Under the pieces are notes generated by a model. The model searched no databases, was not told where the DNA came from, and was given only the letters and a program-made list of their open reading frames with translations. 64,000 nt of DNA from Streptomyces sp. TRM49041 (GTDB lineage: Bacteria > Actinomycetota > Actinomycetes > Streptomycetales > Streptomycetaceae). Positions 30,379-38,765 of this stretch are shown one piece after another. The position numbers and the translations under genes are program-made. The stretch lies in the NCBI RefSeq assembly GCF_008271805.1, contig NZ_VSRY01000173.1, positions 124,001 to 188,000 of the forward strand. The letters are read 5' to 3'. Positions within the stretch are counted from its first letter, which is position 1. Each line of letters begins with the position of its first letter.

Positions 30379-31800
30379 GTGCTGGTGGTTCTGCTGGTCA
30401 TCGCCCTCGTACTCGTCCTGCTGGGCGTCGTGCACTGGTACGTGTGGCGCCGCCTGGTCCGCGACGTCACCCGCCCGGGCGGCTGGGCCCGCCGGGCGGG
30501 CACCGTGGCGGCGATCGTGCTGCCGCTCCTCTCGGTGGCCGCCCTGACGTCGGGCCGGGCGGGGGCGCCCTTCTGGCTCCAGCAGACAGTCGCCTGGCCG
30601 GGCTTCCTCTGGCTGGCGGTCCTTCTGTACCTGGTCCTGGCACTCCTGGTGGGTGAGGCGGTACGCCCGCTGCTGCGCCGTTTCGTCGAGCGCGGGCGCG
30701 TCGCGGATGCACCGGCGCCGTCCGCCGGGACCGGTGCCGATTCGCTGCGGGCGGTCGTTCCGCGGGGCGATGGGGGTCCCCCCGCGAGCGGAGCCGAGAG
30801 CTTGGATGGGGGTCCCCCCTGGTCGAGCGGAGCCGAGAGCTTGGGGGAAGGCGGGCACCCGGCAGGCGGTCCTCTCCAGCACACCGCCGGCGCACCAGGC
30901 GGTGCGACATCTACCGCGACGGCGACCCCGGCGGAGCCCGAGGCACCGGCGGAGCCCGTTCCCTCGGGCGGCGGCATGTCCCGCCGCCTGTTCGTGTCCC
31001 GCGTCGTCGGCGGCACCGCCGTCGCGGCCGCGGCAGCCACTGTCGGCCACGGCACGTACGGCGTCCTCCGCGGCCCGCGGGTCAAGCGAGTGACCGTCCC
31101 CCTGGCCAGGCTCCCCCGCACCGCCCACGGCTACCGCATAGCCGTGGTGAGCGACATCCACCTCGGCCCCACCCTCGGCCGCGCCCACTGCCAGCGCATC
31201 GTCGACAGCATCAACTCCACGCAGCCGGACCTCGTCGCGGTCGTCGGCGACCTGGTCGACGGCACCGTCGAGAACCTCGGCCCGGCGGCCGAGCCGCTGG
31301 CCCGGCTCCGCGCCCGGCACGGCAGCTTCTTCGTCACGGGCAACCACGAGTACTTCTCGGGCGCCGAGGAGTGGGTCGACGAGGTCCGCGACCTCGGCCT
31401 GCGCCCGCTCCGCAACGAGCGGGTCGAACTGGCGGGATTCGACCTGGCCGGTGTCAACGACGTGGCCGGGGCGAACTACGACGACGGCCCCGACTTCACC
31501 CGCGCCCTCGGCGACCGGGACCGGACGCGCACCGCCGTGCTCCTGGCCCACCAGCCGGTGCTGATCCACGACGCCGTGCGCCACGGTGTGGACCTCCAGC
31601 TGTCCGGCCACACCCACGGCGGCCAGATGTGGCCCGGAAACTTCCTCGCGGGGCTGGCCAACCCGACCGTAGCGGGCCTCGAAAGCCACGGCGACACCCA
31701 GCTGTACGTGACGCGCGGTGCGGGCGCCTGGGGTCCGCCGGTGCGGGTCGGTGCACCGTCCGATATCACGGTCGTAGAACTGGCGTCCGGGAACGCCTGA
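30379..31800 (+). CDS. membrane-linked metallophosphoesterase, YkuE-like
   Basis: 473 residues, GTG 30379 after AGGGAG. Three N-terminal helices (LLVIALVLVLLGVVHWYVW, GTVAAIVLPLLSVAALTSG, WPGFLWLAVLLYLVLALLVG), a ~100-residue low-complexity linker, a twin-arginine-like segment (SRRLFVSRVVGGTAVAAAAA), then the calcineurin-like domain: VVSDIHLGPT, VGDLVDG, GNHEYF and SGHTHGGQMWPG. It probably acts outside the membrane on a phospho-lipid or envelope phosphate. The linker contains two in-frame copies of a Streptomyces palindromic repeat. Cotranscribed with the small membrane protein. Confidence 0.92.
   Translation: MLVVLLVIALVLVLLGVVHWYVWRRLVRDVTRPGGWARRAGTVAAIVLPLLSVAALTSGRAGAPFWLQQTVAWPGFLWLAVLLYLVLALLVGEAVRPLLRRFVERGRVADAPAPSAGTGADSLRAVVPRGDGGPPASGAESLDGGPPWSSGAESLGEGGHPAGGPLQHTAGAPGGATSTATATPAEPEAPAEPVPSGGGMSRRLFVSRVVGGTAVAAAAATVGHGTYGVLRGPRVKRVTVPLARLPRTAHGYRIAVVSDIHLGPTLGRAHCQRIVDSINSTQPDLVAVVGDLVDGTVENLGPAAEPLARLRARHGSFFVTGNHEYFSGAEEWVDEVRDLGLRPLRNERVELAGFDLAGVNDVAGANYDDGPDFTRALGDRDRTRTAVLLAHQPVLIHDAVRHGVDLQLSGHTHGGQMWPGNFLAGLANPTVAGLESHGDTQLYVTRGAGAWGPPVRVGAPSDITVVELASGNA
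30769..30847 (+). repeat. two tandem copies of a Streptomyces palindromic repeat inside a gene
   Basis: Copy 1 (30769-30804) and copy 2 (30805-30847) each read GATGGGGGTCCCCCC, a variable middle with CGAGCGG, then AGCCGAGAGCTTG. This sequence type (GGGGGTCCCCCC...GAGCGGAGCCGAGAGCTTGGGGG) is dispersed in Streptomyces genomes. Here it encodes DGGPPASGAESL then DGGPPWSSGAESL and keeps the frame. It lies in the disordered linker of the metallophosphoesterase. Confidence 0.85.
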
Positions 31801-31867
31801 ACAACTGCACAGCCTGTGATTGAGTTTGCGCCATCGCACAGGGGAGGGCGTGAAAGGAATCACGGCT

Positions 31868-33427
31868 ATGCGATCGATCCGTGTCCGGATCATCATAATT
31901 TGCGTTGCTTTGGTGGCAGTCGGGATAGGGGCCTGGCAGCTACTCCCAACCGAAAAGGGGAACACAGGGCCAATTTCGGTCGGCACGACCGACGAAGTCA
32001 CATCTCTGGACCCGGCCGGGGCGTACGACGCCGGCTCCTGGGCCATCTACAGCAACGTCTACCAGTCGTTGCTCACCTTCAAGCCGGGCTCCACGACCCC
32101 GGTTCCGGACGCCGCCAGCTCCTGCGCGTTCACCGGCACCTCGCTGACGTCGTACGTATGCACCCTGCGCGAGGGCCTGACGTTCTCCAACGGACGGGAG
32201 GTCACGGCGGAGGACGTGAAGTTCTCGTTCGACCGGATGCTCGGCATCGGCGCGGACGTGGGCCCCGCGGCCCTCTTCCCGACGCTGAAGAGCGTCACGG
32301 CGAAGGACCGCAGGGTCGTCTTCGAACTCGGCGCCGGGGACGCCACATTCCCGCTGAAGCTCGCCACCGGAGCGGGCGCGATCGTCGACCGCACGCGGTA
32401 TCCGAAGGACGGGCTCCGCGAGGACGACAAAGTCGACGGCTCCGGGCCATACGTGCTGACGGAGTATCAGCCGGGCGTCAGCGCACGCCTGGAGCCCAAC
32501 CCCCGCTACCAGGGCGCCATCAGCAGGACCGGTGCGACCGTCGTCGTCCGGTACTTCGCCGAGAGCGAGCAGCTCGCCGCCGCCTGGCGCGGCGGGAAGG
32601 TCCATGTCACCCATCGCGCGCTGCCCCCGCAGTTGCTCTCCACGCTCGACCCGAGCAAGGAGGGCATCCAGATGACGGAGGCGAACAGCGCGGAGACCCG
32701 CAGCATGGTCTTCAACGTCCGTAAGGGCTCGCCGATGGCCGAGAAGGCCGTACGGCGGGCGGTGGCGACGCTGGTCGACCGGGCGCAGCTGGTAACCGGG
32801 CCGTACCACTCCACGGTGGACCCCCTGTACTCGCTGATCCCACGCGGTTTCATCGGGCACAGCACGCCCTTCTTCGACACCTTCCCCGAGGGCGAGGACG
32901 CCGTCGAACGGGCGGAGAAGCTGCTGCGGGACGCGGACGTCGAGACGCCGGTGAGCTTCACATACGCGCACCGCTCGGGGGAGACCTGGGGGGCCGAGGC
33001 CGCCGAGCTGCGCCGTCAGCTGGAGGCGTCCGGACTGTTCCGGATGAAGATCGTCTCCGCGGATTGGAAGGACTTCCAGAAGGGTTACTCGAACGGCGAC
33101 TACGACGCGTACGGGCTGGGCTGGCTGCCGGACTTCCCGGACTCGGACAGCTTCACACAGCCGCTGGTCGGCCGGGACAACGCGCTGCAGAACGCGTACG
33201 CCAGCACCCGCATCGACCGGCTCATCGCCGCCACGCAGCAGTACGGCGACCGGGCCCGGGCGGTGGGCGACTTCAAGGAGATCCAGTCGCAGGTCGCGAA
33301 GGACGTGCCGCTCGTCCCGCTGTGGCAGAAGAAGGACTACGTGCTCAGCACGGGCGACATCGCCGGCTCGCAGTACCTGTCCGACGGCACCGGCATCTGG
33401 CGCCTCTGGCAGCTGAGCTGGATCTAG
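31868..33427 (+). CDS. ABC peptide/oligopeptide substrate-binding protein
   Basis: 519 residues from ATG 31868, which has AAAGGAA at a good distance; weaker starts lie upstream (TTG 31820, GTG 31850). Family 5 solute-binding protein: VGTTDEVTSLDPAGAYD, CTLREGLTFSNGREVTAEDV, DGSGPYVLTEYQPG and the C-terminal PLVPLWQKKDYVLS. The N-terminus is a plain membrane anchor or signal (VRIIIICVALVAVGIGAW) without a clear lipobox. No permease or ATPase gene is adjacent, so it is an orphan binding protein or a sensor. Convergent with the TetR gene; the two stops share CTAG at 33424-33427. Confidence 0.9.
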   Translation: MRSIRVRIIIICVALVAVGIGAWQLLPTEKGNTGPISVGTTDEVTSLDPAGAYDAGSWAIYSNVYQSLLTFKPGSTTPVPDAASSCAFTGTSLTSYVCTLREGLTFSNGREVTAEDVKFSFDRMLGIGADVGPAALFPTLKSVTAKDRRVVFELGAGDATFPLKLATGAGAIVDRTRYPKDGLREDDKVDGSGPYVLTEYQPGVSARLEPNPRYQGAISRTGATVVVRYFAESEQLAAAWRGGKVHVTHRALPPQLLSTLDPSKEGIQMTEANSAETRSMVFNVRKGSPMAEKAVRRAVATLVDRAQLVTGPYHSTVDPLYSLIPRGFIGHSTPFFDTFPEGEDAVERAEKLLRDADVETPVSFTYAHRSGETWGAEAAELRRQLEASGLFRMKIVSADWKDFQKGYSNGDYDAYGLGWLPDFPDSDSFTQPLVGRDNALQNAYASTRIDRLIAATQQYGDRARAVGDFKEIQSQVAKDVPLVPLWQKKDYVLSTGDIAGSQYLSDGTGIWRLWQLSWI

Positions 33428-34173
33428 GAGGCACCCTTGCCGGGCGTCCGGGCCGCGTGCCCCACTACAGCGTCCTTCTCCAGCGCGTCCTTGGCGCCCG
33501 GCATGAACTCCACGATGACGTCATGGGCCTGCCGTGCGAGCGGCCGCAGCACCCGGAACCGGGACAGCGCGATGGCCCGGGCGGCGAGCGGCGCGGTCCG
33601 CTCGACGAGCCGGCGGCTGCGCTCGGCGCCCTCGCTCCGGTCGTACACCCAGTACAGCACCAGGCCCATGTGCATCAGCCACATCATGTGCGGCAGCAGC
33701 TCGGTCAGTTCGGGCGCGGTCTTGGTGTCCGAGCCGTGCAGCACCCGCTCGTGGATGGAGATGACCGCCCGGCGGGCCTCGACCGAGTCCGGTGAGAACG
33801 GGCTGAGCGGGCTCTCCGGGTCGGCGGCGTTCTTGAAGAACTGGGCCGCGAACCGGTGGTACGGAGCCGCGACGTCCAGCCAGGCCAGCATGGAGTCACG
33901 GATCCGTACCTCCAGATCCCTGTCGCCCACCAGAACGGGCTGGACCGCCGCCTCGTGCTCGGCGGCGATCCGGTCGTAGAAGCCCTGGACCAGGTGTTCC
34001 TTGGAGGAGAAGTAGTAGTAGGCGTTCCCGACGGAGACGCCCGCCTCCTGGGCGATGGCCCGCATCGTCGTCTTGTCGTAGCCGCGCTCCTGGAACAGCC
34101 GGAGCGCGGTCTCCAGGATGAGGGTGCGGGTCTGCTCGCTCTTCGGGAGCTTCTCGGCCTTCTGGTCCTTCAC
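33424..34173 (-). CDS. TetR-family regulator
   Basis: 249 residues, GTG 34173. N-terminal TetR helix-turn-helix at about residues 15-62 (LILETALRLFQERGYDKTTM, AIAQEAGVSVGNAYYYFSSK); the C-terminal ligand domain is long and not classified. It is the last gene of a three-gene operon (DUF protein, DCC protein, TetR). The operon promoter at 35.08 kb carries two TTGAACAyGTTCAA palindromes, which this protein most likely binds for autoregulation. Binding is inferred, not shown. Confidence 0.92.
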   Translation of the reverse strand: MKDQKAEKLPKSEQTRTLILETALRLFQERGYDKTTMRAIAQEAGVSVGNAYYYFSSKEHLVQGFYDRIAAEHEAAVQPVLVGDRDLEVRIRDSMLAWLDVAAPYHRFAAQFFKNAADPESPLSPFSPDSVEARRAVISIHERVLHGSDTKTAPELTELLPHMMWLMHMGLVLYWVYDRSEGAERSRRLVERTAPLAARAIALSRFRVLRPLARQAHDVIVEFMPGAKDALEKDAVVGHAARTPGKGAS

Positions 34174-34184
34174 AGCATCCGAGC

Positions 34185-34613
34185 CTAACGGGAGTTGTCC
34201 GGAAGCCCGCACCGGCCGGTCTCGCAGGCGGAGTCCGCCGTCGACGCCCGCCACTTGGCGGCGGCCAGGACGGTCATCCGCGCGACCGGGCGACCGGCCG
34301 GGCTCGCCAGCCAGTGGGCCTTGGGCCGGTACTCGGCCAGGGCCCACAGGCAGACGATCCAGGCTTCGGTCGAGCGGTAGACCTGGCCGCCGTCGCCGAC
34401 GACCGTGATCTCCTCCAGCGTCGCCCCGTGGTCCAGGCCCGGGAAGCGGCGCCGCGCCTCCTCGGACGCGGTCGGTACGAGGTCCAGCGGGACGAGCTGG
34501 GCCTGCCGGAGCAGCCAGTGGCGCAGGTGCACGCAGAGCGGGCACTGGGCGTCGTACAGGACGGTCAGCCGCTTCACGGGCTTCACGGACTTCGCGGGTT
34601 TCACGGGCCCCAC
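34185..34613 (-). CDS. DCC-family thiol-disulfide oxidoreductase-like protein
   Basis: About 142 residues. The DCC1 signature is clear: LTVLYDAQCPLCVHLRHWLL, with CPLC as the redox pair, followed by DLVPTASEEARRRFPGLDHG and a tail with two more cysteines (SACETGRCGLPDNSR). No good ribosome site precedes any start. GTG 34613 is chosen because it lies 17 bp after the previous stop; GTG 34604 or 34691 are alternatives. Translation is probably coupled to the upstream gene. Confidence 0.82.
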   Translation of the reverse strand: MGPVKPAKSVKPVKRLTVLYDAQCPLCVHLRHWLLRQAQLVPLDLVPTASEEARRRFPGLDHGATLEEITVVGDGGQVYRSTEAWIVCLWALAEYRPKAHWLASPAGRPVARMTVLAAAKWRASTADSACETGRCGLPDNSR

Positions 34614-34629
34614 CGGCGCGGCCGCGCGG

Positions 34630-35040
34630 TCACGCCCGGGCGGCGGGCGGCGCGGTCCACCCCTGCGGAGGGACCGGGGGCTGCTGCTCACGGTCCATGG
34701 TGCCGCGCCGGCGGATCTTGTTCAGGACGTAGACATTGCCGAGGTGCATCACGCCGAGGACCAGCAGCACGACGCCGAGCTTCACCGACAGGCCCTCGAA
34801 GAGGTACCGGATGGTGTCGACGGTCGCGTCCTGCCGGAGGTAGAGGGCGACGAACCCGAAGTTGACGAGGTAGAAGCCGACCACGAGGAGGTGGTTCACG
34901 GCTTCGGCGAGCTTGTCGTTGCCCTTGAGGACATCGGCGAGGAAGATCCGCCCGTTGCGGCTGAGCGTACGGGCCACCCAGACGGTGAGGGCCACGCTGA
35001 TCAGCAGGTAGGCGATGTAGGCGACAACAGTGAGGTCCAT
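34630..35040 (-). CDS. four-helix membrane protein, first gene of the TetR operon
   Basis: 136 residues; ATG 35040 follows AGGGAGGG. Helices: VVAYIAYLLISVALTVWVA, NHLLVVGFYLVNFGFVALYL, SVKLGVVLLVLGVMHLGNVY; a middle loop contains LSRNGRIFLADVLKGN. A Pro-rich tail ends in PPAARA. Family not recognised; similar actinobacterial proteins are annotated as hypothetical integral membrane proteins. With the DCC protein it may form a membrane redox or lipid-linked function, controlled by TetR. Confidence 0.85.
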   Translation of the reverse strand: MDLTVVAYIAYLLISVALTVWVARTLSRNGRIFLADVLKGNDKLAEAVNHLLVVGFYLVNFGFVALYLRQDATVDTIRYLFEGLSVKLGVVLLVLGVMHLGNVYVLNKIRRRGTMDREQQPPVPPQGWTAPPAARA

Positions 35041-35053
35041 GCCCCACCCTCCC

Positions 35054-35112
35054 TTGAACACGTTCAAAAGTAGTGTTGCTCTGACTCTAGACCTCCTTTT
35101 GAACATGTTCAA
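35054..35112 (-). promoter_or_regulatory. promoter with two TetR-type operators
   Basis: On the minus strand TTGAAC (35107-35112), a 17-bp spacer and TAGAGT (35084-35089) form a good promoter. The -35 lies inside the perfect palindrome TTGAACATGTTCAA (35099-35112). A second site TTGAACACGTTCAA (35054-35067) sits between the expected start and the ribosome site. Their centres are 45 bp apart, suiting double occupancy or looping by the operon's own TetR. Confidence 0.8.
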
Positions 35113-35150
35113 GTCGCTGGTCGTCACGGGAATCCGCAGCCGGGAAACAC

Positions 35151-35184
35151 GAACGGCCCGCACCCCTCGGGGTGCGGGCCGTTC
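35151..35184 (-). terminator. terminator of the sdhCDAB operon
   Basis: A 15-bp perfect stem (35151-35165 with 35170-35184, GAACGGCCCGCACCC) and a CTCG tetraloop lie 11 bp beyond the sdhB stop. It may also protect the operon from opposing transcription. Confidence 0.88.
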
Positions 35185-35195
35185 GGCGGAACAGC

Positions 35196-35954
35196 TCAGT
35201 AGCGACGCGTGATCAGTGCGCGCTTGACCTCCGCGATGGCCTTCGTGACCTCGATACCGCGCGGGCAGGCGTCCGTGCAGTTGAACGTGGTGCGGCAGCG
35301 CCACACGCCGTCCTTGTCGTTGAGGATCTCGAGACGCTGCTCGGCGGCCTCGTCACGGCTGTCGAAGATGAAGCGGTGGGCGTTCACGATCGCGGCCGGA
35401 CCGAAGTACTGGCCGTCGTTCCAGAACACCGGGCAGGACGACGTGCACGCCGCGCACAGGATGCACTTCGTCGTGTCGTCGAACCGCTCGCGGTCCTCGG
35501 CGGTCTGCAGCCGCTCACGCGTCGGCTCGTTGCCCGACGTGACCAGGAACGGCATCACGTCGCGGTACGCCTGGAAGAACGGCTCCATGTCGACGACGAG
35601 GTCCTTGAGGACCGTCATGCCCTTTATGGGCTCGACCGTGATCGGCTTCTCCGGGTTGATGTCCTTGATCAGCGTCTTGCAGGCGAGCCTGTTCTTGCCG
35701 TTGATCCGCATCGCGTCGGAGCCGCAGATGCCGTGCGCGCAGGAGCGCCGGAAGGTCAGCGAGCCGTCCAGGTCCCACTTGATCTTGTGGAGACCGTCGA
35801 GGACACGCTCCTTCGGGTCGATCTCGACCGTGAAGTCCTGCCACTGGGCCTCGTCCGCCACCTCGGGGTTGAAGCGGCGGATCCGGAACGTGACCGTGAT
35901 GTAGGGGGAGGCGGCGGCGGTGTCCGCCGTCTTCTCCAGGGTCGGGGTAGCCAT
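35196..35954 (-). CDS. sdhB: succinate dehydrogenase iron-sulfur subunit
   Basis: 252 residues. The [2Fe-2S] cysteines are in RRSCAHGICGSDAMRING and LACKT; the [4Fe-4S] and [3Fe-4S] ligands in CILCAACTSSCP and CRTTFNCTDACPRGIEV. It carries electrons from SdhA FAD to the quinone site at the SdhC/SdhD anchor. The start overlaps the sdhA stop by one base (TGATG), coupling translation. Last gene of sdhCDAB. Confidence 0.97.
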   Translation of the reverse strand: MATPTLEKTADTAAASPYITVTFRIRRFNPEVADEAQWQDFTVEIDPKERVLDGLHKIKWDLDGSLTFRRSCAHGICGSDAMRINGKNRLACKTLIKDINPEKPITVEPIKGMTVLKDLVVDMEPFFQAYRDVMPFLVTSGNEPTRERLQTAEDRERFDDTTKCILCAACTSSCPVFWNDGQYFGPAAIVNAHRFIFDSRDEAAEQRLEILNDKDGVWRCRTTFNCTDACPRGIEVTKAIAEVKRALITRRY

Positions 35955-37708
35955 CAGTACTTACGCTCCATCGGCTGGTAGCGGGTCTGGACGACCGGCT
36001 TGTAGTCGAGGCGGACGGACTCGGTGCCGTCGTCGCCGACCTCGCGGTACGCCATGGTGTGGCGCATGAAGTTGACGTCGTCGCGGTTCGGGTAGTCCTC
36101 GCGGTAGTGACCGCCGCGGGACTCCTTGCGGGCCAGCGCGGACACGGCCATGACCTCGGCCAGGTCGAGCAGGTTGCCCAGCTCGATGGCCTCCAGCAGG
36201 TCGGTGTTGAACCGCTTGCCCTTGTCCTGGATGGCGACGTTCTTGTAGCGCTCGCGCAGCTCGGCGATCTTCTCGACCGCCGTCTTGATCGTCTGCTCGG
36301 TGCGGAACACCATGACGTTGGCGTCCATGGTCTCCTGGAGCTCACGGCGGAGCTCCGCGACCCGCTCGTTGCCCGTGGAGCTGCGCAGCCGCTCGACCTG
36401 CTCCGCGACGAGGGACGCGGGGTCCTCCGGGAGCTCGACGTAGTCGCTCTTCGCCGAGTACTCGGCGGCGGCGATACCGGCCCGCTTGCCGAAGACGTTG
36501 ATGTCGAGCAGCGAGTTGGTGCCCAGCCGGTTGGCGCCGTGCACCGACACACAGGCGACCTCGCCGGCGGCGTACAGGCCGGGGACGACGGTGGTGTTGT
36601 CCGCCAGGACCTCACCCTCGACGTTCGTCGGGATACCGCCCATCGCGTAGTGCGCGGTCGGCTGGATCGGGATCGGGTCCGTGTACGGCTCGATGCCCAG
36701 GTATGTACGGGCGAACTCGGTGATGTCCGGGAGCTTGGCGTCCAGCTGCTCCGGCGGCAGGTGCGTCAGGTCGAGGAAGACGTGGTCGCCCTCGGGACCG
36801 CAGCCGCGGCCCTCCCGGATCTCCGTGTAGATGGAGCGCGAGACGACGTCACGCGAGGCGAGGTCCTTCATGACGGGTGCGTACTTCTCCATGAAGCGCT
36901 CGCCGTCCTTGTTGCGGAGGATGCCGCCCTCACCACGGGCGCCCTCCGTCAGCAGGATGCCCATGCGCCAGATGCCCGTCGGGTGGAACTGGAAGAACTC
37001 CATGTCCTCCAGCGGCAGACCGCGCCGGTAGCAGGCGGCCTGGCCGTCACCGGTCAGGGTGTGCGCGTTCGACGTCACCTTGAAGAACTTGCCGGTGCCG
37101 CCGGACGCGTAGATCACGGCCTTCGCCTGGAAGACGTGGATCTCGCCGGTGGCCAGCTCGTAGGCGACCACGCCGGCCGACTTCCGGACGCCGTCGACCT
37201 CGGTGATCAGCTGGTCGAGGACATAGAACTCGTTGAAGAACTCCACACCCTCCTTGACGCAGTTCTGGTACAGCGTCTGGAGGATCATGTGGCCGGTGCG
37301 GTCCGCGGCGTAGCAGGACCGGCGGACCGGGGCCTCGCCGTGGTTGCGGCTGTGACCGCCGAAGCGGCGCTGGTCGATGGTGCCGTTCGGGGTCCTGTTG
37401 AACGGCAGGCCCATCTTCTCCAGGTCGAGGACGGCGTCGATGGCCTCCTTCGCCAGGATCTCGGCGGCGTCCTGGTCGACCAGGTAGTCACCGCCCTTGA
37501 CCGTGTCGAAGGTGTGCCACTCCCAGTTGTCCTCCTCCACGTTGGCCAGCGCGGCGGCCATGCCGCCCTGCGCGGCGCCCGTGTGGGAGCGGGTGGGGTA
37601 GAGCTTCGTCAGCACGGCGGTGCGGCTGCGCTTCGTCGCCTCGATGGCGGCGCGCATGCCCGCGCCACCGGCGCCGACGATGACGGTGTCGTACTTGTGG
37701 ATCTTCAT
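35954..37708 (-). CDS. sdhA: succinate dehydrogenase flavoprotein subunit
   Basis: 584 residues. N-terminal FAD motif VIVGAGGAGMRAAIEATK; the covalent-FAD histidine lies in YPTRSHTGAAQGGMAAAL; substrate-site segments RRFGGHSRNHGEAPVRRS and PTAHYAMGGIPTNVEG. It oxidises succinate to fumarate on the cytoplasmic side of the membrane. The size matches SdhA from other high-GC actinobacteria. Between sdhD (23 bp) and sdhB (overlap). Confidence 0.97.
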   Translation of the reverse strand: MKIHKYDTVIVGAGGAGMRAAIEATKRSRTAVLTKLYPTRSHTGAAQGGMAAALANVEEDNWEWHTFDTVKGGDYLVDQDAAEILAKEAIDAVLDLEKMGLPFNRTPNGTIDQRRFGGHSRNHGEAPVRRSCYAADRTGHMILQTLYQNCVKEGVEFFNEFYVLDQLITEVDGVRKSAGVVAYELATGEIHVFQAKAVIYASGGTGKFFKVTSNAHTLTGDGQAACYRRGLPLEDMEFFQFHPTGIWRMGILLTEGARGEGGILRNKDGERFMEKYAPVMKDLASRDVVSRSIYTEIREGRGCGPEGDHVFLDLTHLPPEQLDAKLPDITEFARTYLGIEPYTDPIPIQPTAHYAMGGIPTNVEGEVLADNTTVVPGLYAAGEVACVSVHGANRLGTNSLLDINVFGKRAGIAAAEYSAKSDYVELPEDPASLVAEQVERLRSSTGNERVAELRRELQETMDANVMVFRTEQTIKTAVEKIAELRERYKNVAIQDKGKRFNTDLLEAIELGNLLDLAEVMAVSALARKESRGGHYREDYPNRDDVNFMRHTMAYREVGDDGTESVRLDYKPVVQTRYQPMERKY

Positions 37709-37731
37709 GGCGTGGATACCTCAGCCCGTGC

Positions 37732-38208
37732 CTAGCGGATGTTCGGGTCGAAGGTGAAGATCACCAGCGTGCCCAGAAGGATGGTGAACACCGTCGCGGT
37801 GTACAGCAGGCCCTTGAGCCACAGGCGCGTGTTCGGGCGCTCGGCGTAGTCGTTGATGACGGTACGCAGGCCGTTGGCGCCGTGCAGCATGGCGAGCCAC
37901 AGCATCAGCAGGTCCCAGACCTGCCAGAACGGGGACGCCCAGCGGCCGGCCACGAAGGCGAAGCCGATCTTGGAGACGCCGCCGTCCAGCACGAGCTGGA
38001 TCAGCAGGTGGCCGATGACGAGGACGACGAGGACGACGCCGGACAGGCGCATGAAGAGCCATGCGGCCAGCTCGAAGTTGCCCCGGGCCGACCGGGGGGT
38101 CTTCTTGGTCCGCTTGCGCGGCGGCTCGATCAGCGGCGCCGGGTTGTCGGCGTCGTACAGGCCCACGCCCTCGACGGGGCCCACGGCGGAGGTGGTGTCA
38201 GCAGACAT
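37732..38208 (-). CDS. sdhD: succinate dehydrogenase membrane anchor subunit
   Basis: 158 residues with three helices (FMRLSGVVLVVLVIGHLLIQ, FWQVWDLLMLWLAMLHGANG, LLYTATVFTILLGTLVIFTF). The histidines in VIGHLLIQ and MLHGANGLR are placed as in heme/quinone-binding SdhD anchors. The N-terminal ~50 residues are a cytoplasmic tail. Eight bp after sdhC; part of sdhCDAB. Confidence 0.93.
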   Translation of the reverse strand: MSADTTSAVGPVEGVGLYDADNPAPLIEPPRKRTKKTPRSARGNFELAAWLFMRLSGVVLVVLVIGHLLIQLVLDGGVSKIGFAFVAGRWASPFWQVWDLLMLWLAMLHGANGLRTVINDYAERPNTRLWLKGLLYTATVFTILLGTLVIFTFDPNIR

Positions 38209-38216
38209 GTCTGGCG

Positions 38217-38597
38217 TCAGCTCCCGAACAGTTCACGTGCGGCGTGGCCGAGGACGGGGTAGATGGCGCCCGCCATCAGCACGATCCACAGGCCCATCAC
38301 GGTCCAGAGCATCTGCTTCTGGTAGCGGGGGCCCTTGGACCAGAAGTCCACGGCGATGACGCGGAGGCCGTTGAGCGCGTGGAAGAGGATGGCGGCCACG
38401 AGGCCGTACTCCAGCAGCGCGACGATCGGCGTCTTGTACGTCGCCACGACGTCGTCATAGGCCTCGGGCGAGACGCGGACGAGAGCGGTGTCCAGTACAT
38501 GTACGAACAGGAAGAAGAAGATGAGGACGCCGGTGACTCGATGAGCCACCCACGACCACATCCCTTCCCGGCCGCGGTACAGCGTTCCAGCCGGCAC
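38217..38597 (-). CDS. sdhC: succinate dehydrogenase cytochrome b556 subunit
   Basis: 126 residues from GTG 38597, chosen because GGAGGG lies 7 nt upstream and the product then starts at PAGTLYRGREG as in related SdhC; the frame is open to 38693. Three helices (VTGVLIFFFLFVHVLDTALV, LEYGLVAAILFHALNGLRV, MLWTVMGLWIVLMAGAIYPV); histidines in FVHVLD and LFHALNG are the likely heme ligand region. First gene of the operon; its promoter should lie in 38598-38765. Confidence 0.93.
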   Translation of the reverse strand: MPAGTLYRGREGMWSWVAHRVTGVLIFFFLFVHVLDTALVRVSPEAYDDVVATYKTPIVALLEYGLVAAILFHALNGLRVIAVDFWSKGPRYQKQMLWTVMGLWIVLMAGAIYPVLGHAARELFGS

Positions 38598-38765
38598 GGA
38601 AAAACCCTCCGGGAGCGGGGATTGGGGTTGGCCGCCAGTCTTCTGCGAAATAAGAGGTGCTCTGTCGGTCAGACCCGGCCGGGTACGGTCCACCGGCCCC
38701 GGTCATGGTAGCGACGACTTGTCGGTTCCCCTGCGTGGGGTCCATAGGTGTGATCAAACCGGCAA

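Noticed and set aside
38598..38765. A defined promoter or operator for sdhCDAB
   Set aside because: TACCAT-like hexamers are present, but no -35/-10 pair or palindrome stood out enough to call.
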